A stretch of DNA of 64,000 bases from Anopheles merus (GCF_017562075.2 NC_054083.1:48084942-48148941); one strand, 5' to 3'. Counted from the first letter of the stretch, positions 48,532 to 61,865 are shown. Notes: a model not told the origin generated them from the sequence alone. Numbers and translations are program-made.

Positions 48532-49382
48532 GCGAAATAGTTGGAGCTGGGGTTGTAGAGCGTCAAGCAGTGATTTTCTATTTGATTGTTAACTTTTGTT
48601 AAATTGATCTAGATGCTAGAAACTGGTAACTATCGAAACAAACACACGGCACACGAAAAGCACGTACAGGCAAACGGTGTGCTAGTGCAACGCACCTAGT
48701 TTGTGTGCATTTGTGTGTGTGTGTGTGTGACATGTGTACGTGTGTTTATGTAAAGATATTGCTGATAATTACACACTCTTTAGCGAACAGAAGAGAAAGA
48801 CAAGGATGATAAAAAACAGCAAACACAAGCAAACGAAAGCGATCGAAGCTACCTAATGTAGACATTATATACATTAAAGTGACATATACATATATAGATA
48901 TATATACAAGCTAACTATTTATCTCTTTTTTACAACGTTTCGAAGCGACAAAAGTGTGTAAAGGAAAACCAAAACAAAAGCAAACTGACATACGCCATTC
49001 AAAAACGTCTGTTTCAAACGCGATCTAGTGAGTAAATTTCATCCCTCGCCTTTCCCCCATTTGCCGATCGTAGTTAAGCCGAAAGCTAAAGGACGTGCAG
49101 TAAAAGCAACAACAACGGAAGAGGGGAAGGGAGGAAGGGTAGTTTTTCGATGTTTAGTTCAGTCTCTCCAGGGTGACACTGTGTGCGTCCATCTTATGAC
49201 TTTCGAAAAGGAGTAATGAAATTTCAAAAATCTATCTACAAGCAAACTGTCAGTACGACTGGGTCAAACGAGGTCGCGGTTGAATCAAATCAAAGCAACA
49301 ACAAAAACAACAAACCTCCATAACTGATAAGGATGAACGAGCCGTTTTGCAGGCAGCGGATGAAAAAGCGAAACGAAAGCGA

Positions 49383-49388
49383 AATAAA
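49383..49388 (+). promoter_or_regulatory. Proximal AATAAA candidate
   Basis: The first exact AATAAA I see downstream of the CAMTA stop codon. It could define a 2.3-kb short 3' UTR, but the sequence just after it is not clearly GT-rich. Confidence 0.2.
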
Positions 49389-49464
49389 CTGCAATCAATC
49401 TGCACGAGCAAAGAACGAGGTGCTGTAAGGAGGAGTTTAGATAAATAGGACAAAAAGGAGGAAA

Positions 49465-49515
49465 GAGAAGAAGAAGAAGAAGAATAAGAAGAAGAAGAAT
49501 AAGAAGAGGAAGAAT
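49465..49515. repeat. (AAG)n imperfect repeat
   Basis: Purine-only AAG array with occasional AAT and AGG units inside the A-rich 3' UTR region. Confidence 0.9.
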
Positions 49516-49891
49516 AAGACAGGAAGCGGAGATTAGAAGGAAATGAAAAGCAAACAAGCAACAAAGCAAAATCATGTGACAAAACGAAAAAAGAAGAACT
49601 TTTGAACTTAAAAACAATTTACACTCTCTCAGCTACTTGCCATTTTGCACTATTCGACTTTCCAAATCACGAATCCACACACTTACACATACAAGCGGAT
49701 CGTTAACTAACTTTAATGATTATATATATACATACAAACAATAACATAATAATGCTTAGCGAATAAGAAAAATGAAATGAAGGATAAAATAGAGAAAAGG
49801 AAAGAAAATAATGTTGATTGAAGCACATTCGTACACGATTGTAGAAAACAAAAGATGGGAAAACTATATATTTGACAGAGAGAAGCGATTA

Positions 49892-49975
49892 TAGCTATAT
49901 ATATATATACATACATACATGCAAACATACAATTCATGCATATACATACATACCTACAATACATACGTGCATACT
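49892..49975. repeat. (TA)n and (CATA)n repeat
   Basis: A short TA run passes into imperfect CATA tetranucleotides. It is a simple repeat of low complexity. Confidence 0.85.
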
Positions 49976-51078
49976 ACTACCTACTTACCTTACAGTTTAA
50001 GCGCGATGTTCAAGCGACAAAGTTAAAGAAAAGTTCCAGTTACTGAAACAAAAACAAAACAAAACAAAAAAAAACACCCTTTTTCTCCACCTGCAACAAA
50101 CAAGAAAAAAAAACGACAACATAAAAGCGATAAAACACACAACACTAGAAAAATTGATAGATGACAAATGATAGGTAACGGTTTAAGCATTCTTTACATT
50201 CTTCTTGCGATAGGAAGTAGAATAGGAATAACAAAAACAAAAAAAAACGGTTCGAAAAAAGGGAAAAAGAAAAACCAAAAATGAAAAACCAAAAAAAGCA
50301 CATAAAAACAGGAAACAGACAAACTGCGTACTTAAACCTACTAACCAAAACATCAAATCTTCAAAGCATTGCATCATTTAACGCAAATTAAGAGAAGGAA
50401 GCAAAACATATGTGAGAAGAAAAGAAGAAAACAACACAAATAGGATAGCGCTAGTATAAGGTTACATTTAAATAAAAACAAAAACGAGCAAGAAGTTAGC
50501 AACAGAAGAGCCAACCAACACAATTGGAGGGGAATTGAGCAAAAGCAAAAGCAGTTTGTCGGGCAAAAGCTCCATTTCGAGCTTTTGCAAACGACAGGCG
50601 CAATCTTGTGGAACTATTTTGTTGAGTGTTTTATGAAGTTAATACCAACAGCAGCACAAAGGAAGAAACAAACGGAATGCTAACACAGAAAAAAAAGGTA
50701 TAAAATCTCTTTCTAACGTTGTAACGATTGAAGAATGAAATGTAACGCGTTTTTATTACACCGTGCGGTTGCACTCCCGTTTGCTCGTTGACTTATTGTC
50801 CTTTCGCTTCCACGAAACACGAACAGTATTGCAGCTTTGTGAGCAGTGAATGACACGGTTACTTCATCAGCAATAACTATCGTACGGTGCACAGCTTTAA
50901 AAAAAAAAAAGAACTGGGATCGAACGATCCACGATCCTTTCGATCCACACTCTTGTTCTGCTTGTGAAGCGTTTGCTCTTGAATTTTTGGGTAGTTTTTC
51001 GCAAATTAAGAATGCAGCAGCAATCTCGTTCGCAAAACCTCTACTCTTGAAAGCAATAATAACTCCTTGTTTGAACAA

Positions 51079-51099
51079 AATAATAATAATAATAATAAA
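51079..51099. repeat. (AAT)n microsatellite
   Basis: About seven AAT units, followed at once by two overlapping AATAAA-type words. Confidence 0.85.
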
Positions 51100-54000
51100 C
51101 AATAAACCCAAAACTAATTCAATCGATCAAATCGATTGCCCTCCCAGACCTGTACCGCTCTGTTTTTGCACACTCCCCGCACGGCAAAGCACCTGTCAGA
51201 AACTTTGAGAAAGAAGGCTTCCGGCCACGAGTGGTCACAAAAGCGCAGCAGTAGCAGCAGCCCGCGTGCCAATCGGCTACTAAAATCATATCAAAGCTCT
51301 GTTGGGGGGAGGATTGTGGTGCCGATTGGAGCAAAAGTTACGCATCAGTTCCTTCTTTAACGAAAAACGAAAATCACGCCCCCGGCACGTGTGAGCTCAT
51401 TTTCACGGCAGTTTTGTGTGTGGTCTTTACACGAAAAGAAATGGTTCAAAGTCAACTCGCAAGGCTCGTGGGCTGTGAGAAAACAGCAGCATTCCTAATT
51501 GGGGAAGCACAAACGCGCGCCAGCGACTCCAACGATGATGCAAGGAAGCGGTGATGCGTGACAGATGAGGCTAGCCTGGTGCATAATTTTTGCCCTCCCC
51601 CTGTCACTGTCAGTTAAGGCTAGGTCGGAGCATATTTCTGATAGGTTTTGGCCCGACTTGAGATTACATCGTGGCACTGTAATAGGCAAAAAAAACCTCC
51701 CAGGAGATAAGCGACGTTTGATTGATCGTTTTTGGCTGCCATTGGGTGCAATATGAGCCCCAATTACAGCCTTGCTGACCTCCTTCGCTCTTTATTTCAT
51801 GTTCATTTTCACTAAGCAGCACGCTAGTAGCTTTGATTTCGTAGAAAAGTATGGAAAGAGTATCATATCAGGGAAAATGGCAAATGTTGTTGAGGTTAAA
51901 GCCATGTATAAAACAAGTAAGCGAAAACAAACAAATAACACATTGAAAAAAAAACAACTTAATACGTCCATGGGAAGAAAAATGATACAATACAAAAATC
52001 CCACAATCATACACCACTAAACACACTCACACACACAGTGCACGGATGTGCGGTAAACGGATGCAATTTCTCAATGCTACAATTAGGAGGTAAACAAACA
52101 CACAAAGTACTACTCGCGGAAAAAAAGGAAGAAGGAAATAAAACAACGGTTGTGTCAGAAATCAGATTTGAGGAGTTGCTTTAGCAAGAACGTTTCAAAC
52201 CACACAGCATTCCAGTGTGTGTTTTTTCTCCAGTGTTTATTTCTCTCTTTTCTAGAAACGAACATTTCTTCCTCCCCGGCTCAGGTTCAGTAGGAGCTTG
52301 GACCTACCAAGGGACAGCAGGCACGTTAAAAAAAACACTCAAAAAGTATTAAAAAAAAAACCAACACTTTCCCTTTAAATAAACTACACAAACAAACACA
52401 AAACCACAGGCACATCTCATCTCCCAGTGTGCAGCATCTAGAGTGATCTATTGAAGAATTTATCTAGCTAGGGCCACCTTGTAGCGCACAACAGCGCAAC
52501 CAAATTTACCCACTTTTGCGTAGCTGCAGAACCTTTGATATAGAGCAATGAACACTGCAAAGCGAAAAGGGAAGGGTGTTCATAGTGATGTAGAGTATGC
52601 AATTTGAACTTACTTCTTTCTACCTATCTACTCACTCTACTTTAAACATTAAAAAATAAAAATACACACACAAAAAATGGCGGTACACACCCGTCCAACC
52701 CGCTTTAGTAAATCTCGCAGAGGACAGAGACACAACCGCGTCCACATTTGGATAGCTGGGAAACTGGGAAACGACAAACAGTTTAACTATATTTTTATAC
52801 ACCAAAAGGCAAAGCGACTTATAAGCAAGGCTATAAAAAAAAAAGTGTAAAGAGACGAGACGGGGTTGTTTTGCACGTACACACTTACAACACTTATACT
52901 TATTATTCTCTCGTTCCCTTCTCGCTCTTTACCGCTTGCTTACTTTCTCCTAGCACTTTAGGCGTTTAGAAGACGGTGGAACGAAAACACGCGATAGAAG
53001 ACGCTATAAGCAATCATGGGTCTACTTCTACTACTGATAGTGATAGTAACTAGCAAGATTCTCGCGATCGATCGAGAGAAAAAAAACACATCGATAGCAA
53101 AACAAAAGGGGAAGCAAAAACCGGATGAAACAGTTAGCAAACAGCAGCAGAAAAATCATGTGGATAGAGCAACTAACCAAAATGAACCTTTTCCCCTTTC
53201 TAAACAATCTACCCAAGAACGTGTTCTTTCATTCCAAACCATTTCCAAACCAGTAGCGGCGATCGAGGCGGCGTGGAGAGCGATTGTCGAGTAGCTTTTC
53301 TGCATGTAGTGTAGGTTTTTAGGAAGACGAAAATACAACAAATATCACAATCCAATGAAGAGCATTTTCTCTCTCCATTTTGGCTAACATTGGAAGATCG
53401 CTTTAACCTTTAACACGAAAAACCATACACACACACACAGAAACACTCGTACAGAAAGAGCAATCGAAAGAGCAACTACCTTTATTATCCCGCTCGTTGT
53501 TCTCTTCTCTTACCTTAATCTGTTGTCATGTTGTAAGCAGAGACAAGGAGGTGATAACGTTGTTTTGAGATGCACGTATACACAATTCACACATACACAC
53601 TGTTGTTTCGATTCTCGAGTATCACTGTCCTGTCCTGTTCTTTCCAAAACAAAGCCGAAACTAAAATGAAATTTCTTCAACATAGAGTACTTAATAAAAC
53701 ACTTTAACACACCTGCACACCTGGAAAGGACGACAGCGAGTGATTTTAGAAACTAATCTGCACGAATCAGTGAAGCTAATAGTTTGAACAGAGTCCTCCC
53801 TTTCCATGAGCCCTAGCAACCCTAGTCTTGTAGGATGCGCACATACTTATCACACGATTAAAAAAAGCCGGTGACAGCTACCCAACCACTACAAATCAAC
53901 TCAACTACCAATTACTCGTGCAAGCAAAGCAAGAAAAAAGGTACTAAGAAATGAAAATAGTTAAAAAGAAGCGATAAATAAAGAGGTGAAATGAGCATGA

Positions 54001-56400
54001 AGCAAACAAGCACTTAAAAACACTAAAAGAAACAAATACACACACACATACACACGGCACGGATAGAACGGAAAGGGAAAAAAAGAGAACACGAAAAGAT
54101 TGCAAAAAAGAAGAGAAAAAGAAAAGAGAACAAATTAAAATAAACAAGCAAGCTTTAACATATTTTTAAACGAATGCATACGCTCAGAAGCACGATGACA
54201 TAAAAGATAAGCAAAAAAAGAAGGAAAAGGAGGAAAAAAGGCTTAAATAAATATTATAAATCAATTCTCCACACATCCCATGCGAAATGGATATACAATT
54301 AATTAAAAGTTCGATGAATGAAAACAAGAAAAAAGCAGTAACGTGTGCAATTGCAGTGGCAAGACACGAGAAATGAAAGTGAAAAAATGCAACAGCAAAC
54401 AAAAAAAAAAAAACATTAAGTAAGAAACACCAACAAAAAAAAAAAACAACAAGCAAACAGTTACAAAAAAAAAGAACATTTAAATAAAAATGGCATCTCC
54501 TGTGACAAATCAAGTTTAGTGGCGTGTCTCTTACACTGCGCGGAGACAAAGTCAAGCAGCTGAACAAGCGGCAAGCAGAGGAAACAACTAAACAAAGACA
54601 AAATAAAGCAAAAATCTTTCAAACCATACTGAATTGTGTTGTGTGTGTGTGTGTGAGTGGGTGAGTGTGTGCAAACCAAACTTGATCGTGCTTGCCTGCG
54701 GTATGTTGACAGGCAACAGATGGGAGATGCACCATTGATAATTGAAGCGGGACAAATCTCCATACTACACACTCACTTGAGTACTGTTTGTCTTATACTA
54801 CTAGCACTCGTTTTTGACGCCTGGCTGCGGAAAGCTTTCCGCAGCGGTGCGCTTCGTTCATCGCTCTAGCTCTAGCTCGGCCGCCCTCACATGCCCACAT
54901 CGTTCGAAGTCGATCAATCAGCAATCATCGGAGAGAATTTTGAGAAAAGTCTGATAGTTTGTTTGTTCATCACCTGGTCGGCTGATGCGTACGTCTAAAA
55001 GTAATGCACAGGTGTGCAAAGTCTATAGAACACAACACAACCCTTCCCCCTCTGAAACACTGAAGGTAAGGAAGAGACAGGAAAGCTTTCCCAAAACCAC
55101 ACACAGCAGAAACAGAATAAAGAAGAATAAAGAGATGAAAAGCATTTCGGTTGTGAGCAGTTGCGCAGTTCCGTGCTGCATCCATCCCGGTTTTGCATAC
55201 GTTTCGTTTCCCTTCCCAGAAAAGTGAGAGGCTAAGGCACCGAATACAACTAGCGTACTTTAAACCGTATTTTTAAGCACTATCGGAAAGCGCGTTCTCC
55301 TGTTTCTTGTTCAAACGATTTAGCTAGACGAGTTTTGTCACCTTTCCTACTGAATAGAATGCCGGCCGTCAACCGGCGAGAAGTGAGAACACTTACGTAG
55401 CATTAACACTCGTGTAAGATTGAGCAGGCAGGCAAGAAACTATAGCTTTAAAACAGTTTGCATCTTTAAGCGTTCTCTTAAACAGTGAAGCCAAAGGGTC
55501 TTTTTGCTCCAGTGTGAAACGAATAAAAACGTAAAACAAAACGAGCACGTGCTTCACTTACTGCGTTACTTTAGTTTTGTACCATTTGCTGTTCATTCAT
55601 TGTGCACGTTTGAGGGTCAGAAAAAAAAACTGAAAAGAGTTCACTTGCTAGCGGTATTTGCAAGGGGTGTGTGCGTTAAAACTCCTTCCTATTCTACCTA
55701 TTTGCTAATGCATAGTGCGTGTTAATATTGGTAAAGTTTAATGAAAGAAATGGAGGAACAGAGCAAACAAACACATTGAAAATAATGCATGACAATGCAG
55801 ATGCACAGCTCACAATCTTGACATACACTTGCACGCGTTTTGGGGACGGGAACGAGTGTAGTGATAAGAAAGATGCGAAAGGAGTAACGAATGCGGATAC
55901 TATTTAAGTAAGCGATTTGCACTACGGCACCGTTGGAAGTCAAACTGCACCATTCAAACAGAATCTAGCAATAGAAACAACGTACCCAAGTCTATGGAGA
56001 AAGAGAAAATAAGGTAAAAAAAAGCGAAACAAAAAGAGAGAATATAAGTAAAAGCGGTGATGATGAGAGGTAAAGGTAACATAACATAAACATAGAACAC
56101 CAAAAACGAAGAAAACAAAACAACAGACAAATGGCTAGTAAGCAATCCTCAAAGGGTAGAGTTGGAAAGAAATGGTTTAACAAAAACGGTATAGTCTCTG
56201 TACTTTTTGCTATGGCTCTTCTGAGAAAGATGAAAACCAAAGTAAATAAGTTGCATATAAAAAGCTGAAAATGAAAAGAAATCTCGCTAGAATGAGCATT
56301 AAACAACAAGCGATTGCGATTGCGTTGATAAATGGAAATGCTTGTTTGCACTTTGGCCATCTTACTGTGTTTCGTGCTGTATTTAATTTAAGAAAGTAAT

Positions 56401-56408
56401 TGTAAATA
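56401..56408 (+). promoter_or_regulatory. Pumilio-type element TGTAAATA
   Basis: Third exact TGTANATA octamer, in the distal part of the presumed long 3' UTR. Confidence 0.3.
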
Positions 56409-57382
56409 TGAGATACAAAACCAAACAAGAAAAACCACACTTACACATTCAAGCCAACCGTCGAGTGAAATGGAGCCCAATTTGTGAGAAAATCGAATCA
56501 AATTACCATGATGATCATTTAACACTGGGAGGGATATAAACACAAATAAAAAACACATGCATCTCAATTTGGCAAACAGAACCGAACAGCAAACTTTACG
56601 ACTGAAAAGCATATCCTACAATTTCCGGTCAGCGTGTGGTCGTATATAAATGAAACAAAAAAGGTGTGCAAAAGGCCGGGAACTACTTGTGCAATTACAA
56701 ACACACCCCGAAGGCACTCCAAATTGCATAAACCACTTGCACTTTACTTACAAACAGACAAACTCTCTCCAATGAAAGCAACAACAAAAAAACGGAAGAA
56801 ATAAAAAATACCCTCATCAAAATACCCTCTTTTCAACTGTTTTCTACTTGCAAAGCAAATTCATTCAAAGAATGACAAACTATTAGAACAAATTGAGCAC
56901 TGAAAGCGTTACTTGTTTCACTTCCAGCTCCCCGCTGGTGCGGTCAGTATCCATCTATTTGTAACATATATATAGATATACTTAAAGTAACCTCTTCCCT
57001 TTTCCAACTTACACACTCTGTACCTTTTTGGGATTATGTAGAAACGTGTTTGGAAAGGAATTAGATCGTCCGCCGCCAGATAAAAACAAAACAGTATGCA
57101 TTCTTTCGACAAAAGGTTCACTTACTAGTTATGACAGTAAACAGCAAAGCAAAGAACAAAACAAAACAAAAACTAACCTTAACACTATTATCAAGTTTCC
57201 CTTGCAAACTCTAATCTAAACGGTTTATAGATTGGTTTTGTTTCATGATCGCTAGCGGGACGTTATGGGTGGGATGAAAAAAACAAACACACACACAAAG
57301 AAAGAGGTAAAACTCACACAACCACAGGTCACAGCAGAACACAGCGTAACAGTGACAAAAGAAAAAGAGAAAGAACGCAACA

Positions 57383-57414
57383 AGAGAGATAGAGAGAAAG
57401 AGAGAAAGAGAGAA
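57383..57414. repeat. GA-rich repeat
   Basis: Imperfect GAGAGA/GAGAAA tract just before the last polyadenylation signal candidate. Confidence 0.85.
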
Positions 57415-57448
57415 AAAAGAACATTACAACAATTTTAACAATTTCAAA

Positions 57449-57454
57449 AATAAA
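57449..57454 (+). terminator. Distal polyadenylation signal AATAAA of the CAMTA unit
   Basis: AATAAA is followed about 25 nt later by a GT/T-rich stretch (about 57478-57505). Base composition changes here from A-rich to balanced, as expected at a transcript end. Other AATAAA words lie upstream, so this would be the most distal site. Confidence 0.45.
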
Positions 57455-58805
57455 AACACTTTAAAAATGAGACTAAGCGAGTGAGTGTCTTTCTTATTCT
57501 TTGCATGCCTTTAAATGGCTTAGATTCACTAACTAAGCTCAAAATATCACAAAATCCTCTTCCGCTGTCGAACTAATGACCGAAAAGATGAAACTCATCG
57601 CAGCAGGCACTTGCCCTTCAAAACGGACGACGCAGTTACGCATTGGTCTGCTTGATCGTTGTTCGAACGATCAGGAGATGGGCGTAGGATCGTAGCCAGC
57701 CACTACAAATCGTTTCACATGACTGACACAAATCTGACAAGATGGAGTCGTGTTTCTACCACCCAAAAACAGTCCCTCTTCTGCGGAAGAAACTGAAGCG
57801 ATGGCGTTGTTTGGTGATGCTTTTCCGAACTCTTTCGTCCTGCTTGATAATGCCTTGTGATTACATGCAAGATTGTCTGGACAGGAGTTTCCCGTTACCA
57901 TCAACAAATAGTGCTTGTTATCAGCTCGCTTTGATACACTACTAGCTACCACTAATGATAATCCTTATTCTACGTATAATTTATTCCCAGTTCCTAAAAC
58001 CACCATTTTTAGCATTGATTGGGTATAACAACCCGCTGTTTGCAATCGTAATCATAACTCGTTCGCCGTACCAGCCACACCAACTTCCCGTACACTTCTT
58101 TTTCTTTTTCTTTTTGCTTTGGGTGTGCTCTGATAACGGCTAGACTTGTGTTGCGGATTCGCTTGGCGTGAAGGTCGCTCAAAAAAGCGAAGAAATGTCT
58201 GTCCGCTCGTTGAGCTTAGACACACCAGAACTGGTTATTCCCGTTTCATGCGCTAATGTTCTGGTGATCGCCACGAGGATGGAACTGTTTTCTATTCGGT
58301 GACTTTGTTACCGATTTCCGGTTTGTCAAGCGATTGTGGTTTGTGTGTATCGTGAAAGGTTCAAAGTTTGCTCGAAGGACGCCCAGGTGATACCGTTTTC
58401 GGCGGGGCAGAGTATCGCTTCCGATAAGACGCTCCTTCGAAGTGAGAATTGTAGAATGTGTGAGGCTTAATAGCGAAGATAAGATTTAGAATGAGCTTTA
58501 GAAAGGAATATTTTTACTCAGTTTTCAGTAGCTGGCAGATGATGGAACTATTTATTTATCCAACAAGAGAGGTGATTGAGCGATGAAACGCTTTTATTGT
58601 ATGATGCCGTAGTCTTGCGTAGTGCAATTTATTGCTACAATTATTACATCTGGTTGGATGGTTTTATCGATCATTTTCGCTGGCGCCACTGTAATTGTTT
58701 TAGAGTCTTTTTCTAGTGCACACAATCCATCAATACACATTTAATATAAAATGAAAATTAAATAAGTTTATAATCTTGTTTTATCTCCTTTATCTCACCC
58801 AACCT

Positions 58806-59073
58806 CTACACAATAATGCACGCCTTTTTGTCATTTTGCTTCAGAAATGTCAGAAAGCTGTTCTCCTTTCTTCGATGGAAATGGCTCCACACTTCCTTGG
58901 CCGGCATGGACCTTGGACTGGGCCCGGTACCTTGTACCTCGCGCCACTCGGCACGCCTGCCCGTCCGCCTACCACACCCATCGCTGGTGATCTCTGTAGC
59001 GCAATCCGGTGCGGGTTGCACTTTGCCCCCGTGTCGGCTGAGGAAAGAAAACCTTGCGGTGTCTGCTTCACTG
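58806..59073 (-). CDS. Doubtful minus-strand terminal exon with CAAX-like end
   Basis: On the minus strand a 14-base T run, TTTCGGTACCAG, resembles an acceptor and precedes an open frame ending MPAKEVWSHFHRRKENSFL, then TFLKQNDKKACIIV and TAG. The last four residues fit a prenylation CAAX box after a basic patch, and ATTAAA plus GT-rich sequence follows about 60 nt after the stop. All this could be chance: other frames are open over the same bases on both strands, and I found no upstream exon. Confidence 0.15.
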
Positions 59074-59305
59074 GTACCGAAACCAAAAAAAAAAAAAAGA
59101 ACGCTATAAATATTAATTAACCAATCTATATATCTACACAAGCCGTGCGGGCCACCCTTGTACGCCACGGTTGACGCCCTTGCAGTTCAGCGGGGCCCAG
59201 ATGCAGAACCTCGAAACGGAAAAAGCGTCTTGGAAGCATTTTTTTTTTTGAGGCCACGCGTCCTCCGAACGAACAAAAACGCATCGAAACACTCCGCTTT
59301 TTGTT

Positions 59306-59327
59306 GGGGACCTTCGTGAAGGTCCCC
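59306..59327. repeat. Perfect 10-bp inverted repeat
   Basis: GGGGACCTTC and GAAGGTCCCC are separated by only GT, forming a tight hairpin or cruciform. GGGGAC next to GTCCCC also resembles a Rel/NF-kB half-site layout, but this is weak. No flanking target-site duplication was recognised. Confidence 0.65.
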
Positions 59328-60618
59328 GCTAGATCAATCGTAATCTTTTTCGGGCAGGGGGTTAAATGGATCAAGCGACTAGCGCAGTAACAGGGCGGTG
59401 AGAGATTGTGTAATCGATTGTTTTATAAAGTAAGAGAGCCGGTCTAGCATTCGATCGTATCAAAAGAAGGGTACCAGCGGCTGTAACATATTTGCTACAT
59501 ATTTTGACGCAGTTGTCACCTTCGCGGGAAGGCCGTTGGAGCGTCGGAAAACGGAATGCGTCGAAATGAAAAGTCTTGCCACTGACCTTGGCTTGGTGGA
59601 ATGGAAATCTTGCAGAGAGCTGTTTGCCCCAGCCATTTGGAAGGGGGAGATGTGTCTGCCACATACATACTATTGATCTCGTTAGCGTGTGTGAAGGTAG
59701 ATAAGGCAACGCGTATGCCTTTTATGAGCGGCTTTATAGTTTGAGATATTGCTGGTAATAAAAGTAGATTGCAATCTCATAAAGGTCGGTGTGTTGGTAG
59801 TGTCGAGAGAGGCGCAATGATGCTGTTTCACGGTAGACTAAGACCAGTAAGCTTTATTTCATTTTTAGTGTTTAGTGTCGATTGGCGGCGCCCTTACATG
59901 ATGCCATATAATGATTGTTCCTGCTTTACAATATAAATTTTGGTCTATTTTATTGAAGAAAGTGATTAATTTCATTACATGTTAGTGTAGATTATCTACA
60001 CGTTTACCAAGAAATGCATCATAATTGTGCATTTTTATACGCGCATCGCTGTAGAAAAGCTTTTAGTGAAAGCTTAAATCGTAATTGGCAGCTCATGGCT
60101 TACTTTGATTTAGCAGAGCTGCTTAAACGAAGACTTTTGCTTCGATGCTGCTCCATTAACTGAAACTAGTTGCAAAAGATTTCTTTACAAGACAATCAAT
60201 TCATGTACAAAGATACAAGGCTCCAATCGCCATCATTTTGGCAACAATTCATCAAAATACGAAAAGACGTATCTGTTTATTTGCATGATTGAGTTGTAGA
60301 TTGTTGTGCTTTGTTTGGTTTGTAAAACACATTCTTTCACAGGAAACAATTCAACCCATGAAATAGCTCATCGACCGTTGAATTGGCAAACGATTTTGAG
60401 GCCACATCCACTGCTAGAGGTTGATTTAATTTGCTACATCGCCAACTGCGAATATTCAAAAGACTGTTTCACCATTCGCTTCCGTGGCTGAATGCGCTCA
60501 TCCGACGGCCGGACTAAAGGCGTTCGGTCAATGGCATCCTTGAGATCGATTTTCGTTTAGTCTGTATCCGTAGCTAAGGGAAAATCCAAGGGTTGCGACC
60601 GGCCAGACCGACGCCGGG

Positions 60619-60626
60619 TGACGTCA
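60619..60626. promoter_or_regulatory. Full CRE octamer TGACGTCA
   Basis: Exact palindromic CREB/ATF site inside a CpG-rich, low-repeat block (60480-60800), about 2.1 kb upstream of the candidate start of the next gene. It may belong to an enhancer or upstream promoter; function is inferred only. Confidence 0.4.
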
Positions 60627-60959
60627 AGCGGCTGCGATCATCATGAGCTTGTTGGCTAAATTAAAACCGATCTTCGAACCGTGCATCGAATCGAGCCGGC
60701 CCGAAACGAATCTACCCGCGATGAGCTTAATTAATTCCGCGCCGCGAACATTACCGGGATTCGCGGCCACACGGAAGAGCGCACCGGAACGGCGCGAAGA
60801 ATGATTCTGCCCGGCTAGGGGGTGCGGGAAGAAAACAACTCTAACGAGCAGCTAATTTCTTCTCCCAAATCGACCATGGTGATGAGACGTTACGATCGGC
60901 CCCGAAAAGCCCTTTCCTGGGCAGTGATGTTCTGCTTGCGTCGTGTATGGTGCCAGGCA

Positions 60960-60962
<3 letters not shown>

Positions 60963-61000
<38 letters not shown>
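60963..61000. repeat. (CA)n microsatellite
   Basis: Nineteen perfect CA units. Confidence 0.95.
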
Positions 61001-61002
<2 letters not shown>

Positions 61003-61599
61003 GGTACTGGAAACAAAAACGCTGACCTAGTCCACACAACAATCACCGACGACCGCGGTGTGTGTCATACGATCCGCGGCCAAGCCGTACCAATTTGTGT
61101 GTGTTTAAGAGTTTGTGATCGTTTTCTTCCTCTTCTTTTTCTTAATATTCCTCTCTTGCTCCTCTCCCCCAAATAAAACCCTCGCTGAAGCCTGCCTGCG
61201 TTGCCCGGCCGGTTGGAATGTAGCGATCGCACGCCCGCTCGCCCGCCAACGATGGCCTAGTTTGGGGCTGGACCGGGGTGTTGTTTGTTGATACGAAGTT
61301 CGTTTCGCACATGCACATGCGGCTCCACAGGTGGCGGTGGGCACACTGTTCGTGTTGAGCTTTGTTTTGAGTGCGCAAGTGTGCAAAAATGGAAATTGCA
61401 GCAAGGAAAAGTAATGCTGACGGGACAGGAAATCGGTTGACCGGGTTCGATCGCGTTCGATTGGACGGGCTTTCAACCTGGTTGCGGGTGTGTTTGCCTA
61501 GCAGAGCTTCCGTGTGAGCGAGAACGAGAATCGAGATCGACGGGCAGGGCAGGGTAGTGTGATCGGTGCGTTACCGAGCTAGTGGCTTGTGATATGGTT

Positions 61600-61865
61600 A
61601 GTTGATAAGTTTTTGTAATAACAAGATAATTTTATGTGTTTTTTAAAATAAATTTTAATAAAAATGTTGACAATATTCAAAAGATTCAAATAGTTCAAAA
61701 AAGTAAAAATATGAAGAAAGATAATAACTCATTTAAATTAAATATTTTAACCACATTGCAACTTAAATAAGATATCATGATGACATAAACAGTAAAAATT
61801 ACAAAAACGAATCCAAATAAATTTTATATATTATTAATTATTACAAATCAATCCCTTTAACGCGA
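61600..61865. other. AT-rich island
   Basis: Roughly 265 bp of strongly AT-rich DNA with many AATTTTAATA and TTAATTATTA words, set between GC-richer blocks. No open frame or terminal repeats are seen. It may be spacer DNA, a matrix-attachment-like region or a decayed element. Confidence 0.6.

Larger units (their letters stand above)
47076..57480 (+). other. CAMTA: Probable very long 3' UTR of CAMTA
   Basis: About 10.4 kb with no recognisable coding frame. Much of it is conspicuously A-rich on the + strand, with CAAAA/GAAAA words (for example 49440-49610, 50040-50500, 53930-54480, 56000-56300). AATAAA occurs repeatedly from 49383 to 57449, and the bias ends just after the last one. Segments such as 51130-51780 and 54650-55700 are more balanced, so the UTR may not be one uninterrupted transcript. 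Extended 3' UTRs of this size are typical of insect neural genes. Short motifs include three Pumilio-type octamers and three Brd-box heptamers (AGCTTTA at 50893, 54151, 55444). Confidence 0.5.

Noticed and set aside
57671..57952. 93-codon minus-strand ORF with several Cys residues
   Set aside because: Low GC at third positions, no pyrimidine tract before it and no family resemblance.
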